Source of the DNA: Fidelibacterota bacterium
GTDB taxonomy: Bacteria > Fidelibacterota > Marinisomatia > Marinisomatales > UBA1611
Direction of reading: 5' to 3'
DNA: 48,477 bases
NCBI GenBank assembly: GCA_028101095.1
Contig: JAOHKG010000007.1
Span: forward strand, 1-48,477
The position numbers and the translations under genes were made by a program. Below, in pieces: positions 8,302-16,348 of this stretch. The notes beneath the pieces were generated by a model, which worked only from the letters and a program-made list of their open reading frames with translations, had not been told where the DNA came from and searched no databases. Every line of letters starts with the position of its first letter. The stretch's first letter is position 1.

Positions 8302-8522
8302 TCAATGTTTTTTACGGAAAAAGAACCTTCAGCATTTTTTATTAATTCATCAATTTTTTTTTCAGAATCGTTTAATTCCATTCTGCATACTTCAATTAGT
8401 TTAATACCATCATCAAACCATTGAATATTTTCTTCTAAACTACCTTTACCTGATTCCATTTTCACAACGAGCTCTTCTAAATGAGCAATTGCAGTTTCAA
8501 TGTCTTTTTTTTCATTTTTCAT
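8298..8522 (-). CDS. xseB: Exodeoxyribonuclease VII small subunit
   Basis: A 74-residue helical protein containing IETAIAHLEELVVKMESGKG and LEENIQWFDDGIKLIEVCR, the XseB pattern. Several copies assemble with XseA into exonuclease VII, which cuts single-stranded DNA from both ends. It starts 12 nt after xseA and overlaps nadK by four bases, the standard order. Confidence 0.93.
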   Translation of the reverse strand: MKNEKKDIETAIAHLEELVVKMESGKGSLEENIQWFDDGIKLIEVCRMELNDSEKKIDELIKNAEGSFSVKNIE

Positions 8523-8534
8523 ATTTATCTCGTT

Positions 8535-9737
8535 CTAAGCTTCTTTGGTCTTTTTTGCAATTAATGCCCCATTTGCAGTTTGGGCTTTAAATAGTTCACC
8601 CAATTTTAAATCAGATGATTTACGAATCACTTCATTTTCCTCAGAAAAAAGAATTGAATAGCCACGATCTAGAACCTTATTTGGACTTAGACCATTGAAT
8701 TGTTTGTAAACAGAATTTAATTCTATTGTTTTATTCTGATGGTGAGTTTTTATTTGAGAATATAACCTTTTTTGTAATTCTGTTATTTTGTTTATTTGTG
8801 ATTCAATTCTTTTTTTTGGTTGAAGGTATCGTACTTTTTCGTCTATATAATCGATTTTCAACATATATCTTTCTAAAGTTTTCTTAAGTGATTTGTAAAG
8901 TTGATCTTGAATTCGATTTAATTGGCCTAATGCGTGTTCCTGTTTTGGTGCTACTAATTCCGCTGCAGCCGATGGGGTAGGAGCTCTTAAATCTGAAGTA
9001 AAATCCGAAATGGTGAAATCTGTCTCATGACCAATACCTGTCACTATGGGGATTTTAGATTTAAATATAGACCTTGCTACCGATTCCTCATTAAAGCACC
9101 ATAAATCTTCAATAGATCCACCTCCTCTGGAAAGGATAATAACATCTACATTTTCATAGCTATTAAAATCTTCAATACCTTCAATAATAGTTCTTGATGC
9201 ATCATTTCCTTGAACAATTACAGAACGAAGAATTATTTTAACATAAGGCGCTCTTCGATTAATTACATTGCAAATATCTTTAAATGCTGCACTTGTACCT
9301 GAAGTTAAGACTCCAATCACTTTTGGATATTTGGGAATAGTTAGTTTATGAGATTGCTCAAAAAGACCTTCTGAAATTAATTTCAATTTAAGTTTTTCAA
9401 ATGCTAAAAATAAATCACCATCTCCCTCAGGTTTCATTTCAAAAACTCTAAGTTGGATTTGTCCTCTTTGTTCATAAATGGTAACAGAACAATTAATGAG
9501 CACCTGCATTCCATTATCGGGAACAAAATTTACGCTATTATTGTTACCTCTAAACATAACACATTTGATTTCACCGCCAGTATCTTTAAGGGTGAAGTAC
9601 ATGTGTCCAGATGATGGATGCAAGTGATAATTAGATATTTCACCTTTTACCCAGAGACTACTAAGATTACCCTCAACTAGATTTTTAATCTCAGAATTTA
9701 GTTTAGAAACTGTTAGATAAGACTTTTCTACTGGCAT
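8535..9737 (-). CDS. xseA: Exodeoxyribonuclease VII large subunit
   Basis: A 400-residue protein with an N-terminal OB-fold (LWVKGEISNYHLHPSSGHMY), the catalytic domain (VIGVLTSGTSAAFKDICNVI, VIILSRGGGSIEDLWCFNEE, VTGIGHETDFTISDF) and a coiled-coil C-terminus. It forms the catalytic core of exonuclease VII, used in mismatch repair and in clearing single-stranded DNA. The following gene is xseB. A strong hairpin (9770-9792) lies between it and the upstream small ribosomal-protein-like gene, so it may be a separate transcript. Confidence 0.95.
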   Translation of the reverse strand: MPVEKSYLTVSKLNSEIKNLVEGNLSSLWVKGEISNYHLHPSSGHMYFTLKDTGGEIKCVMFRGNNNSVNFVPDNGMQVLINCSVTIYEQRGQIQLRVFEMKPEGDGDLFLAFEKLKLKLISEGLFEQSHKLTIPKYPKVIGVLTSGTSAAFKDICNVINRRAPYVKIILRSVIVQGNDASRTIIEGIEDFNSYENVDVIILSRGGGSIEDLWCFNEESVARSIFKSKIPIVTGIGHETDFTISDFTSDLRAPTPSAAAELVAPKQEHALGQLNRIQDQLYKSLKKTLERYMLKIDYIDEKVRYLQPKKRIESQINKITELQKRLYSQIKTHHQNKTIELNSVYKQFNGLSPNKVLDRGYSILFSEENEVIRKSSDLKLGELFKAQTANGALIAKKTKEA

Positions 9738-9769
9738 TTACTAACTTTTTGCCTTTACAAAACTAATTA

Positions 9770-9792
9770 GGGCTTTAAGGTAAATAAAGCCC
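9770..9792 (-). terminator. Hairpin downstream of the mS38-like gene
   Basis: The arms GGGCTTTA and TAAAGCCC form a perfect 8-bp stem with a 7-nt loop. On the minus strand it lies 8 nt after the stop of the 31-residue basic protein and before xseA. The following minus-strand bases (TAATTAGTTTTG) are only moderately T-rich, so it may be an attenuator or processing hairpin rather than a full intrinsic terminator. Confidence 0.6.
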
Positions 9793-9799
9793 CTATCTA

Positions 9800-9895
9800 T
9801 TAATTATCTTTCTTTTTATGACGATTTGCACGTAAACGTTTTTTACGTTTGTGCGTGTTCATCTTTTTCTTTTTTCTTTTTTTACCGCTTGGCAT
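9800..9895 (-). CDS. Small basic AURKAIP1/COX24 (mS38/bS22-like) protein
   Basis: This 31-codon gene is too short for the ORF track. It reads MPSGKKRKKKKMNTHKRKKR and ends LRANRHKKKDN. The MPSGKKR...THKRKKRLRxNRHKKK pattern is the bacterial AURKAIP1/COX24-domain protein common in Bacteroidetes and relatives, related to mitoribosomal mS38 and to bS22. About two-thirds of the residues are Lys or Arg, consistent with binding rRNA. It follows the HU/IHF gene by 11 nt and precedes a hairpin. The assignment rests on pattern recall; ribosomal location is inferred from the family. Confidence 0.85.
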   Translation of the reverse strand: MPSGKKRKKKKMNTHKRKKRLRANRHKKKDN

Positions 9896-9906
9896 TTATT
9901 TTCCGT

Positions 9907-10194
9907 TTATTTATTGATTAAATCGTTTACTTTAGATCGCATAAGCTTACTTGGTTTAAATGTTGGGACAAATCTTTCTGGCAGATAAACGGGTTCACCG
10001 GTTCCTGGATTTCGCGCTTTTTTTGGCATTCTATGCTTGATACCAAATGTTCCAAACCCCCTTAATTCAACACGCTCATTACTTGCTAGTGAATCAATGA
10101 TTGTCCCCATAACACCATTCATAACCGTCTCTGTTTCGACCTTTGTCAAACCGGTTGCTTCAGAAACTATGTCTACTATCTCTTGCTTTGTCAT
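9907..10194 (-). CDS. HU/IHF-family DNA-binding protein
   Basis: A DNA-bending nucleoid protein with MTKQEIVDIVSEATGL, the beta-arm region RVELRGFGTFGIKHR, and ARNPGTGEPVYLPERFVPTF, the HU/IHF signature. The ORF track starts 12 nt upstream (10206), but the internal ATG at 10194 has GAGG four bases ahead and yields a 95-residue protein with the normal family N-terminus. Which of HU or IHF it resembles cannot be decided here. Its placement before the mS38-like gene suggests a growth-linked transcript. Confidence 0.92.
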   Translation of the reverse strand: MTKQEIVDIVSEATGLTKVETETVMNGVMGTIIDSLASNERVELRGFGTFGIKHRMPKKARNPGTGEPVYLPERFVPTFKPSKLMRSKVNDLINK

Positions 10195-10234
10195 ATTGCC
10201 TCGCATTGATTTACTATGCTATAACTTATGAAAT

Positions 10235-11857
10235 CTATTTGACCCATATAACTAATTTTTGTCCCGGTCTGATTAAGTGAGAACCGTATTTCATATTATT
10301 CCAACGCCTAATTTTACTCGCTCGAGTTCGAAAATTCTCTGCTATCTGCCCCAGAGTATCTCCTCGCTTAACCTTGTAGACTCGTTTAGTGTAACCAGCT
10401 GGGCCTCCGTTATCTCTTGTTCCCCAAACTCTACCGCCTTTTAAAGGTACGCTTAATTTTTGCCCAACTTTAACTTTATTTCTATTTCTAATTTTATTCA
10501 CAGCGGCTAAATCGTGAATTGAAACGCTATATTTTTTTGAAATTGTCCACAGACTTTCGCCATATTTTACTCTGTGCACAACAAATTGAGGTGCAAACCG
10601 CTCTTCTTCAGGTATTGCATTCCAAGCACTTAAGAATCTTTTTTTAACACCAAGAGGAAGCTTTAGTATATAATCTCCCTCAGCAGGAGTGGCTGACTGT
10701 CTTAATTCCGGGTTATATTCCCTTAATATGTTTGGTTTTAAACCTGCAACTCTAGCAAGCACAGCGATATCAGCACTTTTCTTTAATACAATTGTCTCGA
10801 ATTCAAAAGGCTTCACATTTTTTGGTATTTCGAATCCATATGCTTCTGGAGTTCTAGCTATAATTGCTGCAGATAAAAAGTAAGGTATATAATTTCTTGT
10901 TTCTCGAGGAAGAGAATGCATCTGCCAAAAATCGTAAGTTTGGTGAAGCTTTGAAGCTCTTAAAACACGACCTTCTCCACAGTTATACGCAGCTAGAGCA
11001 AGATACCAATTATCAAATTTGGTGTTTAGATCTTTTAAATACTTACAAGCAGCATGAGTGGCTTTTACTGGATCTCTCCTTTCATCCTTATACCAGTCTC
11101 TAGAAAGGCCATACTGTTTCCCTGTAGCTGAAATAAATTGCCACATTCCAGAAGCGTTTGCTTTACTGTAGGCTTTAGGGTTCAAACCAGACTCAATCAT
11201 AGCTAAATAAATAAATTCTTCTGGCATTTCATGCTCAGCTAGAATCGGTAGAATAAGGCCCTTATACTCTTCATGTCTTTTCAGCCATATTTGAAATTGT
11301 TTTCTGCCTTTAGTTTGAAAATAGTTGATGAATTGATCCACCTGCTTCGTTCTTACGAGTGGAATATGACCATCCCGATCATCAATAACCGTAAGGTTTG
11401 TTTCTCCCATTTCAATTTCAATAGCTTCGGTAATATCAGTCCATACCTTTTCAGCCATTACTGGAGCATTAATATTTTGGACTGTATTTAATTTGTGTGT
11501 GTACAAATCGGTAAAGGTGCCATTGAACCTGTCAAATTCTTCTTTATCTTCTAAATTCATTTCTCCAATTTGATCAGCTTCCATCATTAATTCAAAAACA
11601 CGACTAAGCAAGAAAGCCACCTCAAGTGTATCTTTATTAAAATCTGAGATAACAATCTCAGACATTAATAGTTTCGCATCTGATAAAATTTCAGGGAATC
11701 TATTTCTAGTTTCATCTATCCCTTGAATAGAACTTTTTTCAATAGTTTCGTCTGCATTTGGTGTGGGAGAAGATTTTGAGGGGATAGACGACTCTGCACC
11801 AAGTATAAGCTTGATACTGAGTAACGTAAATAATATGGCTCTAAATAGTGTTTTCAA
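10235..11857 (-). CDS. mltD: MltD-like membrane-bound lytic murein transglycosylase with two LysM domains
   Basis: A 540-residue exported protein. An N-terminal signal segment (FRAILFTLLSIKLILGAES) is followed by a helical region, an SLT domain (IYLAMIESGLNPKAYSKANA with catalytic Glu, then SGMWQFISATGKQYGL and LALAAYNCGEGRV), and two C-terminal LysM repeats (VHRVKYGESLWTISKKYSV and VYKVKRGDTLGQIAENFR). It would cleave peptidoglycan glycan strands in the periplasm. No lipobox cysteine is seen, unlike E. coli MltD. The start is TTG (11857..11855); there is no ATG alternative that keeps the signal peptide. Confidence 0.92.
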   Translation of the reverse strand: MKTLFRAILFTLLSIKLILGAESSIPSKSSPTPNADETIEKSSIQGIDETRNRFPEILSDAKLLMSEIVISDFNKDTLEVAFLLSRVFELMMEADQIGEMNLEDKEEFDRFNGTFTDLYTHKLNTVQNINAPVMAEKVWTDITEAIEIEMGETNLTVIDDRDGHIPLVRTKQVDQFINYFQTKGRKQFQIWLKRHEEYKGLILPILAEHEMPEEFIYLAMIESGLNPKAYSKANASGMWQFISATGKQYGLSRDWYKDERRDPVKATHAACKYLKDLNTKFDNWYLALAAYNCGEGRVLRASKLHQTYDFWQMHSLPRETRNYIPYFLSAAIIARTPEAYGFEIPKNVKPFEFETIVLKKSADIAVLARVAGLKPNILREYNPELRQSATPAEGDYILKLPLGVKKRFLSAWNAIPEEERFAPQFVVHRVKYGESLWTISKKYSVSIHDLAAVNKIRNRNKVKVGQKLSVPLKGGRVWGTRDNGGPAGYTKRVYKVKRGDTLGQIAENFRTRASKIRRWNNMKYGSHLIRPGQKLVIWVK

Positions 11858-11917
11858 TTGAATTTAAGCAAAAAACTGCGGCAGAAAATTACTTTTGAAA
11901 TATATTTTAGACAACCC

Positions 11918-12388
11918 TTAGAGTTTACTTTTTTCAATAGAATTTGTTGTGCTGTAACCTGGGGTTAATTTGATTATTTTAACAATACCACCCCATTTAA
12001 CGATTTCTTTTGCTCCAACAATGTTCCCTTTTATGTAATCACCTCCTTTGACAAGAATATCAGGTTTTATTGTAATTATCAAGTTTAATGGTGTCATCTC
12101 CTCAAATATAATAACATCAGAAATGAATTTATACTTTAGCAAGTTCTTCTTTCTTATTTTTTGTGACTCAATTGGACGACTAACACCTTTAAGCTTCTTG
12201 ACCGATTGATCTGAATTCAAGCCAACTATTAAAATATCACCTAACTTTGAGGCATGATTTAAAAGGTCTAAGTGACCTTTGTGGAGTAGATCAAAGCATC
12301 CATTAGTAAAAACAATTTTTTTGGAGTGACTTTTCCAAAGTTTACATTTATTTACTATTTTATTTTCGAGTAATATTTTTTTTTCCAT
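11918..12388 (-). CDS. rfaE2: RfaE2-like (HldE C-terminal) nucleotidyltransferase
   Basis: A cytidylyltransferase-fold protein with FTNGCFDLLHKGHLDLLNHA (the HxGH nucleotide site), VGLNSDQSVKKLKG and DILVKGGDY. This pattern fits D-glycero-beta-D-manno-heptose 1-phosphate adenylyltransferase, which makes ADP-heptose for LPS inner core. It stands alone, without the RfaE1 kinase domain. The ORF track start at 12415 would overlap plsC by 23 nt; the internal ATG at 12388 gives MEKKILLENK and lies 4 nt after the plsC stop. Another sugar-phosphate or glycerol-phosphate substrate is possible. Confidence 0.85.
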   Translation of the reverse strand: MEKKILLENKIVNKCKLWKSHSKKIVFTNGCFDLLHKGHLDLLNHASKLGDILIVGLNSDQSVKKLKGVSRPIESQKIRKKNLLKYKFISDVIIFEEMTPLNLIITIKPDILVKGGDYIKGNIVGAKEIVKWGGIVKIIKLTPGYSTTNSIEKSKL

Positions 12389-12392
12389 TTTG

Positions 12393-13100
12393 TTAATAAT
12401 TAAGAAGATTTTCAATTTTTTCTTTAATTAGTATTGCAATCTCATGTTTGTTTACTTTTTTACCATTACCAATCATAATTGGTTCTCCAATTCTAAGCTC
12501 TAAAACCCCATCGCCAACTGACTTAGCGTTGTTCTTCAGCATTTCAAATGTACCCTTGCATGCTACAGGAATTATGGGGATTCCCATTTCTATTGCCATA
12601 TTTATCCCTCCTGTTTTTATTTTCAATAAATTACCATTTTCTGTACGAGTACCCTCTGGAAACAATAGAACAGATCTAGGTGATTTTTTAAGTGATTTTT
12701 TTGCATCTTCTAGAGATTTATAAGCTTTCTCTCTATTTTTTCGATCTACAAAAATATGTCCACCAGTTGACATGACCCAACCAAGAATCAAAACTGATTT
12801 TAATTCAATTTTGGCAACTGAGACTAACCAATTTGGAATCCCAGCGAAAGCTAACGGTATATCAAGAGCAGATGCGTGATTCGAGGTGAAAAAATATGGT
12901 GTCTTATTAGATTTAATATTTCTTAAACCAGTAACTGACCATTTAATACCAGAAAAAAATAAAATCGCCTTGCCCCAATTACGAGCACAAACCCCTAAAA
13001 TTTTACCTTTATCTCTTTCAAAAAAAGATGCAAAGATACCTGATAAGCCAAAAACAATGGTCCAAATTACGGTGTTAAAAATAAGCCAATAATATTTCAA
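12393..13100 (-). CDS. plsC: 1-acyl-sn-glycerol-3-phosphate acyltransferase
   Basis: A 235-residue membrane-associated acyltransferase with the HX4D motif NHASALD (His75, Asp80), FVDRKNR, and LLFPEGTRTENG, the glycerophosphate-binding motif. It would acylate lysophosphatidic acid to phosphatidic acid. An N-terminal helix (about residues 4-25) anchors it. The start codon is TTG, immediately following the serS stop with no gap; no upstream start is available. Confidence 0.93.
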   Translation of the reverse strand: MKYYWLIFNTVIWTIVFGLSGIFASFFERDKGKILGVCARNWGKAILFFSGIKWSVTGLRNIKSNKTPYFFTSNHASALDIPLAFAGIPNWLVSVAKIELKSVLILGWVMSTGGHIFVDRKNREKAYKSLEDAKKSLKKSPRSVLLFPEGTRTENGNLLKIKTGGINMAIEMGIPIIPVACKGTFEMLKNNAKSVGDGVLELRIGEPIMIGNGKKVNKHEIAILIKEKIENLLNY

Positions 13101-14369
13101 CTAAGCTAATTCTTTAATGCCTAAAAAGGAGGAAACTTTTTCTGGGAATCGAACTATGCCATCTTCCTCCTGATATGTTTCAATCAATGCAACCATCAAT
13201 CTCGGTGTAGCAACACCAGAGCCATTTAAAGTATGAACAAAATCTACTTTCTTATCTTTCTTTCTTCTAAATCTAATATTTCCTCTTCTGGATTGAAATG
13301 AATCAAAACTACTACAGGAAGAGACTTCTAACCATTGCTGTTCTGCTGGAGCCCATAGTTCAATGTCATAACATTTTGAAGCTGAAAAACCTAAGTCACC
13401 AGTGCATAGTTCAATAACCCTGTAATGTAATCCTAGTTTTTGTAAAACAGACTCTGCCTGCAATGTCAACCTCTCAAGTTCCTTAATTGAATCATCGGGT
13501 TGTATAAATTCTACAAGTTCAACTTTATTAAATTGGTGAACTCTTAATAGACCACGAGTATCTTTACCATAAGAACCCGACTCTCTCCTGAAGCAAGGTG
13601 TATAACCTACATATTTTATAGGTAAATCAGACTCATTTAATATTTCATCTCTGTGAAGATTTGTGATGGGAACCTCAGCCGTTGGAGCTAAATACAGATT
13701 ATCTATTTCAGTATGATACATATCTTCTTGAAATTTTGGCAATTGTCCTGTTGTTTCCATTGATTCTTTCTTCATTAAAATTGACGGTAGCATCTCGGTA
13801 AAACTGAAATTAGTGACGTGATGATCTATCATTGAATTAATTAATGAACGCTCTAACTTTGCCCCATTACCAACATACAAAGGGAATCCGCTTCCTGAGA
13901 GTTTTGAACCTCTTTTAAAGTCAAATAAATTTAAATCTTCTCCAAGCTGGATATGATTCTTGAGTTTAAAATTGTATTCTCTTTTATTACCCCATTCTCT
14001 TAAAGTGACATTACCCGAAAAATCTGAAGCTACTGGAACTGAATCTTGAGGGACATTTGGCATTTGAAAGAGGATCCTTTTCAGTTCATTTTCATTTTTT
14101 ATGAGATCTAATTCTAACTCTTTTAACTTATTCCCTAAGTCCCGGGTTTCTTTTATAGCAAATATTGAATCACCACCTTCTTTTTTTATTTTGCCAATAT
14201 TCTCTGAAGCTATATTCCTTTGTGCTCTGTATTCACTTGAACGTGTTTTCAAAGTCCTTATCTTGTCATCTAGCAATAATACTTCCTTGATATCAGTTTT
14301 ATCATTTCTTGATCGTAGTTTGCTAATTATTTCTTCAGGGTTTTCTCTTATTTTTTTTATTGAAATCAT
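13101..14369 (-). CDS. serS: Serine--tRNA ligase
   Basis: A 422-residue class II synthetase. It has an N-terminal long coiled coil that binds the tRNA-Ser variable arm (to about residue 105), motif 2 around CFRRESGSYGKDTRGLLRVH, and motif 3 TLNGSGVATPRLMVALIETY with the active-site region EVSSCSSFDSFQSRR. The length and domain order are standard. It heads a minus-strand run through plsC and rfaE2; its promoter should lie in 14370-14633. Confidence 0.97.
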   Translation of the reverse strand: MISIKKIRENPEEIISKLRSRNDKTDIKEVLLLDDKIRTLKTRSSEYRAQRNIASENIGKIKKEGGDSIFAIKETRDLGNKLKELELDLIKNENELKRILFQMPNVPQDSVPVASDFSGNVTLREWGNKREYNFKLKNHIQLGEDLNLFDFKRGSKLSGSGFPLYVGNGAKLERSLINSMIDHHVTNFSFTEMLPSILMKKESMETTGQLPKFQEDMYHTEIDNLYLAPTAEVPITNLHRDEILNESDLPIKYVGYTPCFRRESGSYGKDTRGLLRVHQFNKVELVEFIQPDDSIKELERLTLQAESVLQKLGLHYRVIELCTGDLGFSASKCYDIELWAPAEQQWLEVSSCSSFDSFQSRRGNIRFRRKKDKKVDFVHTLNGSGVATPRLMVALIETYQEEDGIVRFPEKVSSFLGIKELA

Positions 14370-14633
14370 TTTATTTAACTCAAGTTATTATTTAAAATTA
14401 TTTGATATTTTAATAAAAAACTAATATAATGAAATATTTTAGTATGTTGGGCTTTTGCCCGGGCAAATAATATTTGGAAAATCCGGTTTTATAGAATAAT
14501 TTTTGATATGACACAGAGGATTACTATCGAAATAAACTGCGCCTAGTTTAATAAAAAGGTAATATAAAAATTATTGTGTGATATGAAAAATCCACTAGTG
14601 TGTCACCAACCCTATTTACAATAAAAAAAAAAT
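14370..14633. promoter_or_regulatory. Divergent region between serS and the polysaccharide locus, with a GC-rich palindrome
   Basis: These 264 bases separate serS (minus) from the Wza-like gene (plus). The notable element is the perfect 14-bp palindrome TTTGCCCGGGCAAA at 14454-14467, GC-rich in a very AT-rich setting; overlapping it, GGGCTTTTGCCC can also form a small hairpin. A TGACACA/TGTGTCA pair flanks the later part of the region. No small gene or tRNA is evident. A role as operator or leader element for the polysaccharide genes is inference. Confidence 0.45.
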
Positions 14634-16340
14634 ATGAAAAAAATTATTGCAGTAGCTTTAATAATACAGAGTGTTCCATACTTCCAAACTTTAGATATAA
14701 ATTCTCTAAGATTGGCTCAAAGACAAATCTCTAAATCAACTCCCCAATTGAATAATAATACAAGTAGCATGAGTAAAGAAAAGCCTTTTCTAATTGATAA
14801 ATCAATTTCACCAAAACAATATAAAGTCGGCCCGGGCGACCAAATACATATCAATATAATTTCTAGTAACGAGACCTTTGATTATAGCTTAGTGATTTCT
14901 CCTACTGGAGAATTACTTATTCCATCCGTTGGACTCATTAATACTAATAAATTAAATCTTTATGAATTAATTAAAGAAATAAAAAATAAAATTAAATCTT
15001 GGAATTCAAATGCACAGGTGAACATTGAACTTGAAGGTGTTAGGAAATTCAAGGTTTTAGTGACTGGGCAATTTGATAATGCAGGATATTTCGTTGCAAC
15101 TCCTATAACTAGAGTTTCAGATCTATATGAAAATATTTTGCAAAATTATTTTGAAGAAAAAAAGAATAATTACAGTCAATCCAACAGTAAAACCCACTCA
15201 GAGACTATTGGAATTCAATCGAGGATTGCTGTTGATGATTTGTACAAACGAAAAATGGGGGTATATCAAGAAGAAGATTCCCAAATACAATTATTATCTA
15301 AAAGAAATATTTTAATATACCGTGAATTAGATACACTAGAAGTTGATATTGAGTGTTTTAAAGTGACAGGAAACATATCAATGAATCCATATATAGAACA
15401 AGGAGATGTAATACAAATTCCGTATATAGAATCTTATTTTTATATTAATGGAGGTGTTCAAAGACCTGGTAGGTATGAATTTAAAAAAGATGAAACTCTT
15501 GAAGAAGTTATAGAAATTGCAGGTGGATTAAAATCAAATATCAAAAAGGATAACATAAGAGTTATTCATAGTGAAATGCTCAAAGAGAAACCGAAAATTT
15601 TACAACTCATAAACGATAAAAATTTTAAAATTAGACCTGAAGACAATATTATGATTCCGTTCAGCAACAACAAAAAGCCCAATGATATTATTGAAATCAC
15701 AGGTGAGATTAAATTTCCAGGGACTTATTCTATTGTACCTGGAGAAACTACGCTTGGTGATCTAATTGATATATCCGGTGGATTCACAGAAATTGCTGAT
15801 ACAAATAAAGTTTTATTTAACAATAGCAAAATATCAGAGATACCCGACCGAGAATTAGAAAGAGTTTTATTAAAAACAGAATTGAATCGCTCAATTGAAG
15901 AAAAAGCTTATATTAAAGCTCGAGTACGAACACAAAAGGGATCTTTAGAAACATCTCTCCAAGAAGTGATTGAAGATCAAAATATAATTGTTGCCCATGA
16001 TCAAATACATATTCCAAAGTACTTCCCGTATGTAGAAGTTATTGGAGCTGTTAATTTTCCTGGACGATATCCCTATTCTGTAAATAAAACAACCTCTGAC
16101 TTCATTGAGATGGCTGGAGGAATAATTAGAAATAAGAGCGGAAAAAAGTTTTTAGTCAAATCAACAACTAGCCAACGAATTAAATTAAATAACAGACAAA
16201 AATTATCAAGCGGCGATATAATATTTATAGCAGAAAAACTAGAGTATAACCAATGGTTTGCAGCAAAAGAGATTGTTACAGCTATCGGTCAGCTAGCAAC
16301 CATTGTTCTAGTCATTCAACGAATTTTAGAAACTAACTAA
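14634..16340 (+). CDS. Wza-like polysaccharide export protein with SLBB domains
   Basis: A 568-residue outer-membrane exporter. Residues 1-20 are signal-like; the polysaccharide export domain starts at about 62 (QYKVGPGDQIHINI, then TGELLIPSVG). Four SLBB-type beta-grasp repeats follow, at roughly 140 (VLVTGQFDNAGYF), 270 (INGGVQRPGRYEF), 354 (ITGEIKFPGTYSI) and 469 (VIGAVNFPGRYPY). A C-terminal helix (545-563) resembles the amphipathic helix that forms the Wza outer-membrane barrel. No lipobox cysteine is near the N-terminus, unlike E. coli Wza. It is first in the locus, 8 nt before the Wzz-like gene. Confidence 0.9.
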   Translation: MKKIIAVALIIQSVPYFQTLDINSLRLAQRQISKSTPQLNNNTSSMSKEKPFLIDKSISPKQYKVGPGDQIHINIISSNETFDYSLVISPTGELLIPSVGLINTNKLNLYELIKEIKNKIKSWNSNAQVNIELEGVRKFKVLVTGQFDNAGYFVATPITRVSDLYENILQNYFEEKKNNYSQSNSKTHSETIGIQSRIAVDDLYKRKMGVYQEEDSQIQLLSKRNILIYRELDTLEVDIECFKVTGNISMNPYIEQGDVIQIPYIESYFYINGGVQRPGRYEFKKDETLEEVIEIAGGLKSNIKKDNIRVIHSEMLKEKPKILQLINDKNFKIRPEDNIMIPFSNNKKPNDIIEITGEIKFPGTYSIVPGETTLGDLIDISGGFTEIADTNKVLFNNSKISEIPDRELERVLLKTELNRSIEEKAYIKARVRTQKGSLETSLQEVIEDQNIIVAHDQIHIPKYFPYVEVIGAVNFPGRYPYSVNKTTSDFIEMAGGIIRNKSGKKFLVKSTTSQRIKLNNRQKLSSGDIIFIAEKLEYNQWFAAKEIVTAIGQLATIVLVIQRILETN

Positions 16341-16348
16341 GAAATCAT

